DNA from: Bacillota bacterium
GTDB lineage: Bacteria; Bacillota; Clostridia; Tissierellales; Tissierellaceae
Length of the DNA: 64,000 bases
Assembly: GCA_023388495.1 (NCBI GenBank)
Contig: JAEWGC010000028.1
Coordinates: forward strand, 1-64,000
Direction of reading: 5' to 3'
The notes under the pieces are model-generated. The model was given only the letters and a program-made list of their open reading frames with translations, did no database searches and was not told the origin of the DNA. A program made the position numbers and the translations under genes. Shown piece after piece: positions 62,822 to 64,000 of the stretch (its first letter is position 1; every line of letters starts with the position of its first letter).

Positions 62822-63531
62822 TGCTTACTGTAAAAAATCTTCATGTTAGTTATGGAGGCATTAAAGCCTTAAGAGGTGTAAATATTAATATTGAGGAAAA
62901 TAAGATAGTTACCTTAATAGGCGCAAATGGAGCAGGAAAATCCTCAACCCTAAGGGCTATAATGAACTTAGTAAAGAAGGAAGATGGAAAGGTAGAATAT
63001 GATGGAGATGATTTAACTAATCTTAAGACCATGGATATAGTAAAGAAAGGCATAGCCTTATCTCCAGAAGGGAGAAGGGTATTTGCAAATCTTACTGTAG
63101 AGGAAAATCTAATCCTTGGGGCATATACTAGACGTGATATGACTGAAATAAAGAAGGATATGGATAAGGTATATAATCTGTTCCCTAGATTAAAGGAGAG
63201 ATCGTGGCAAAAATCAGGAACTTTATCAGGTGGAGAACAACAAATGCTTGCCGTAGGTAGAGCCATGATGATAAGGCCAAAGGTATTAATGTTAGATGAG
63301 CCTTCATTGGGATTAGCGCCATTATTGGTTAAAGATATATTTGATATTATAAAGGAAATTCATAGTCAAGGTAATACAATATTATTGGTTGAGCAAAATG
63401 CAAAAAAGGCTTTAGAAGTAGCTGATTATGCCTATGTTCTAGAAACTGGTTCGCTAGTACTTGAAGGACCAGGACAAGAACTATTAAATGATGAAAAGGT
63501 AAAGGCAGCTTATTTAGGAGAAGTGAAATAG
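62821..63531 (+). CDS. livF: Amino acid/amide ABC importer ATPase LivF
   Basis: The 236-residue ATPase has Walker A GANGAGKSS, the typical LSPEGRRVFANLTVEENL, the signature LSGGEQQMLAVGRAM and Walker B VLMLDEPSLGLAPLL. It pairs with LivG. It is the last of five genes, joined to livG by an overlapping stop and start. A terminator follows about 40 bases on. Confidence 0.93.
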   Translation: MLTVKNLHVSYGGIKALRGVNINIEENKIVTLIGANGAGKSSTLRAIMNLVKKEDGKVEYDGDDLTNLKTMDIVKKGIALSPEGRRVFANLTVEENLILGAYTRRDMTEIKKDMDKVYNLFPRLKERSWQKSGTLSGGEQQMLAVGRAMMIRPKVLMLDEPSLGLAPLLVKDIFDIIKEIHSQGNTILLVEQNAKKALEVADYAYVLETGSLVLEGPGQELLNDEKVKAAYLGEVK

Positions 63532-63532
63532 G

Positions 63533-63740
63533 AATTGATAATGGACAATGAAAAAATAAATAAAAATAAAGATTCTTCGCTATGCGAAGGATCTTTTTTG
63601 TAATCAGAATGTAACAACTTCTTTCCTTTATTAGGGTATAATAACAATTAACAGACAATGTACAGTTGTAGGTACGGCCAGTGGTCATCATAAAGATTTT
63701 GAATACGCGCATCAATAATTGTCAATTGTCAATTGAATAA
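63533..63740. repeat. MITE-like degenerate intergenic element
   Basis: AATTGATAATGGACAATG at the left is roughly the inverse of the AATTGTCAATTGTCAATTG tandem at the right (63718-63735). Between them lie a terminator and a GC-richer GTAGGTACGGCCAGTGGTC segment resembling common Bacillota mini-elements. No gene is inside. Confidence 0.45.
63568..63599 (+). terminator. Terminator of the liv operon
   Basis: AAAGATTCTTCGC pairs with GCGAAGGATCTTT around TAT, followed by a T-run, about 40 bases after livF. Confidence 0.9.
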
Positions 63741-63753
63741 GGGGGTTGGTTAT

Positions 63754-64000
63754 ATGAAGAAATTGGTATCCATGATATTAATAATGTTAATTTTGTCTAC
63801 AAATATGGTCGTTTTTGCTACTATGGAAGAGAAACTAGCTAATCATTGGTCAAAGGATCTTATTGAAAAGGATTTTCTAGCATATTACTTTCCATATCTT
63901 GCAAAGGATGGTTTTACTAAATTTGAACCTAATGGAGATATTTCTAAAAAGGATTTTATACTATCCCTAGCATCCTTATTTAAGGATTATGATTTAAATA
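63754..64000 (+). CDS. Exported S-layer-homology-like protein, 3' end outside window
   Basis: ATG 63754 follows GGGGGTTGG and opens a signal peptide (MKKLVSMILIMLILSTNMVV then FA). Then come EKLANHWSKDLIEKDF and KFEPNGDISKKDFILSLASL, which match the SLH pattern of an aromatic HW..D start and a FxPxxxxSKxxFI block. SLH domains bind secondary wall polymer. About 82 codons are visible and the gene runs off the right edge, so its total domain make-up is unknown. Confidence 0.7.
   Translation, partial: MKKLVSMILIMLILSTNMVVFATMEEKLANHWSKDLIEKDFLAYYFPYLAKDGFTKFEPNGDISKKDFILSLASLFKDYDLN

Overview
The window is AT-rich DNA whose genes mostly use AGA arginine codons and strong AAGGAGG-type ribosome binding sites. 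Cell-envelope and motility genes (LysM, SLH, PepSY, chemotaxis receptors) and purine/amino-acid fermentation genes fit a motile anaerobic Bacillota of the Clostridia/Tissierellia type. The species assignment is inference. No tRNA, rRNA or CRISPR array was seen.

Layout. (1) 1-1.7 kb: an IStron, a group I intron core joined to an IS605-type tnpB, entering from the left edge. (2) 1.8-10.4 kb: a nucleoside operon with ABC importer ATPase and two permeases, nucleoside hydrolase, M20 deacylase, GATase-like protein and ribokinase, facing a LacI-family repressor. (3) 10.6-13.8 kb: pxpABC plus pcp, which free pyroglutamate from peptides and open it to glutamate. (4) 13.8-19.7 kb: phosphoglucose isomerase, PhnA-like protein, ROK glucokinase, YdjM-like membrane protein and a chemoreceptor. 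(5) 19.7-21.3 kb: the yvrJ/DUF2922/DUF1659 trio with GGGGAC..GTCCCC palindromes, then a decayed beta-propeller gene. (6) 21.5-31.2 kb: membrane AraC-type sensor, two PepSY proteins, MBOAT/SGNH acylation pair, polysaccharide deacetylase with an apparent ATA start, and a chemoreceptor behind a SigD-like promoter. (7) 31.2-36.8 kb: two duplicated secreted LysM nucleotidases and a DUF1846 protein. (8) 36.8-37.9 kb: a RAYT transposase beside a 45-nt palindrome.

(9) 37.9-56.5 kb is the most interesting part, a ureide (allantoin) catabolic region. It holds a PucR regulator, allE, a cupin, a broken pucG-like aminotransferase, allC, an apparently imported GltS-like transporter plus an M24-fold protein that has lost most metal ligands, an ankyrin/TPR protein, the oxamate carbamoyltransferase genes allH-allF-allG, carbamate kinase (allK), a broken NCS1 permease, allB and a YtcJ-type amidohydrolase. 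Together they would run allantoin to allantoate to ureidoglycine to ureidoglycolate, then (after an oxidation not encoded here) oxalurate to oxamate plus carbamoyl phosphate, and finally ATP. (10) 56.5-63.5 kb: a chemoreceptor and a complete Liv-type amino acid/amide ABC importer. (11) The right edge cuts a probable exported SLH-like protein.

Functionally, the secreted nucleotidases can supply nucleosides to the importer, nucleoside hydrolase and ribokinase, while the ureide genes harvest nitrogen and ATP from purine breakdown products. Three catabolic or surface genes are visibly decayed (propeller, pucG-like, NCS1), so this part of the genome is being remodelled.
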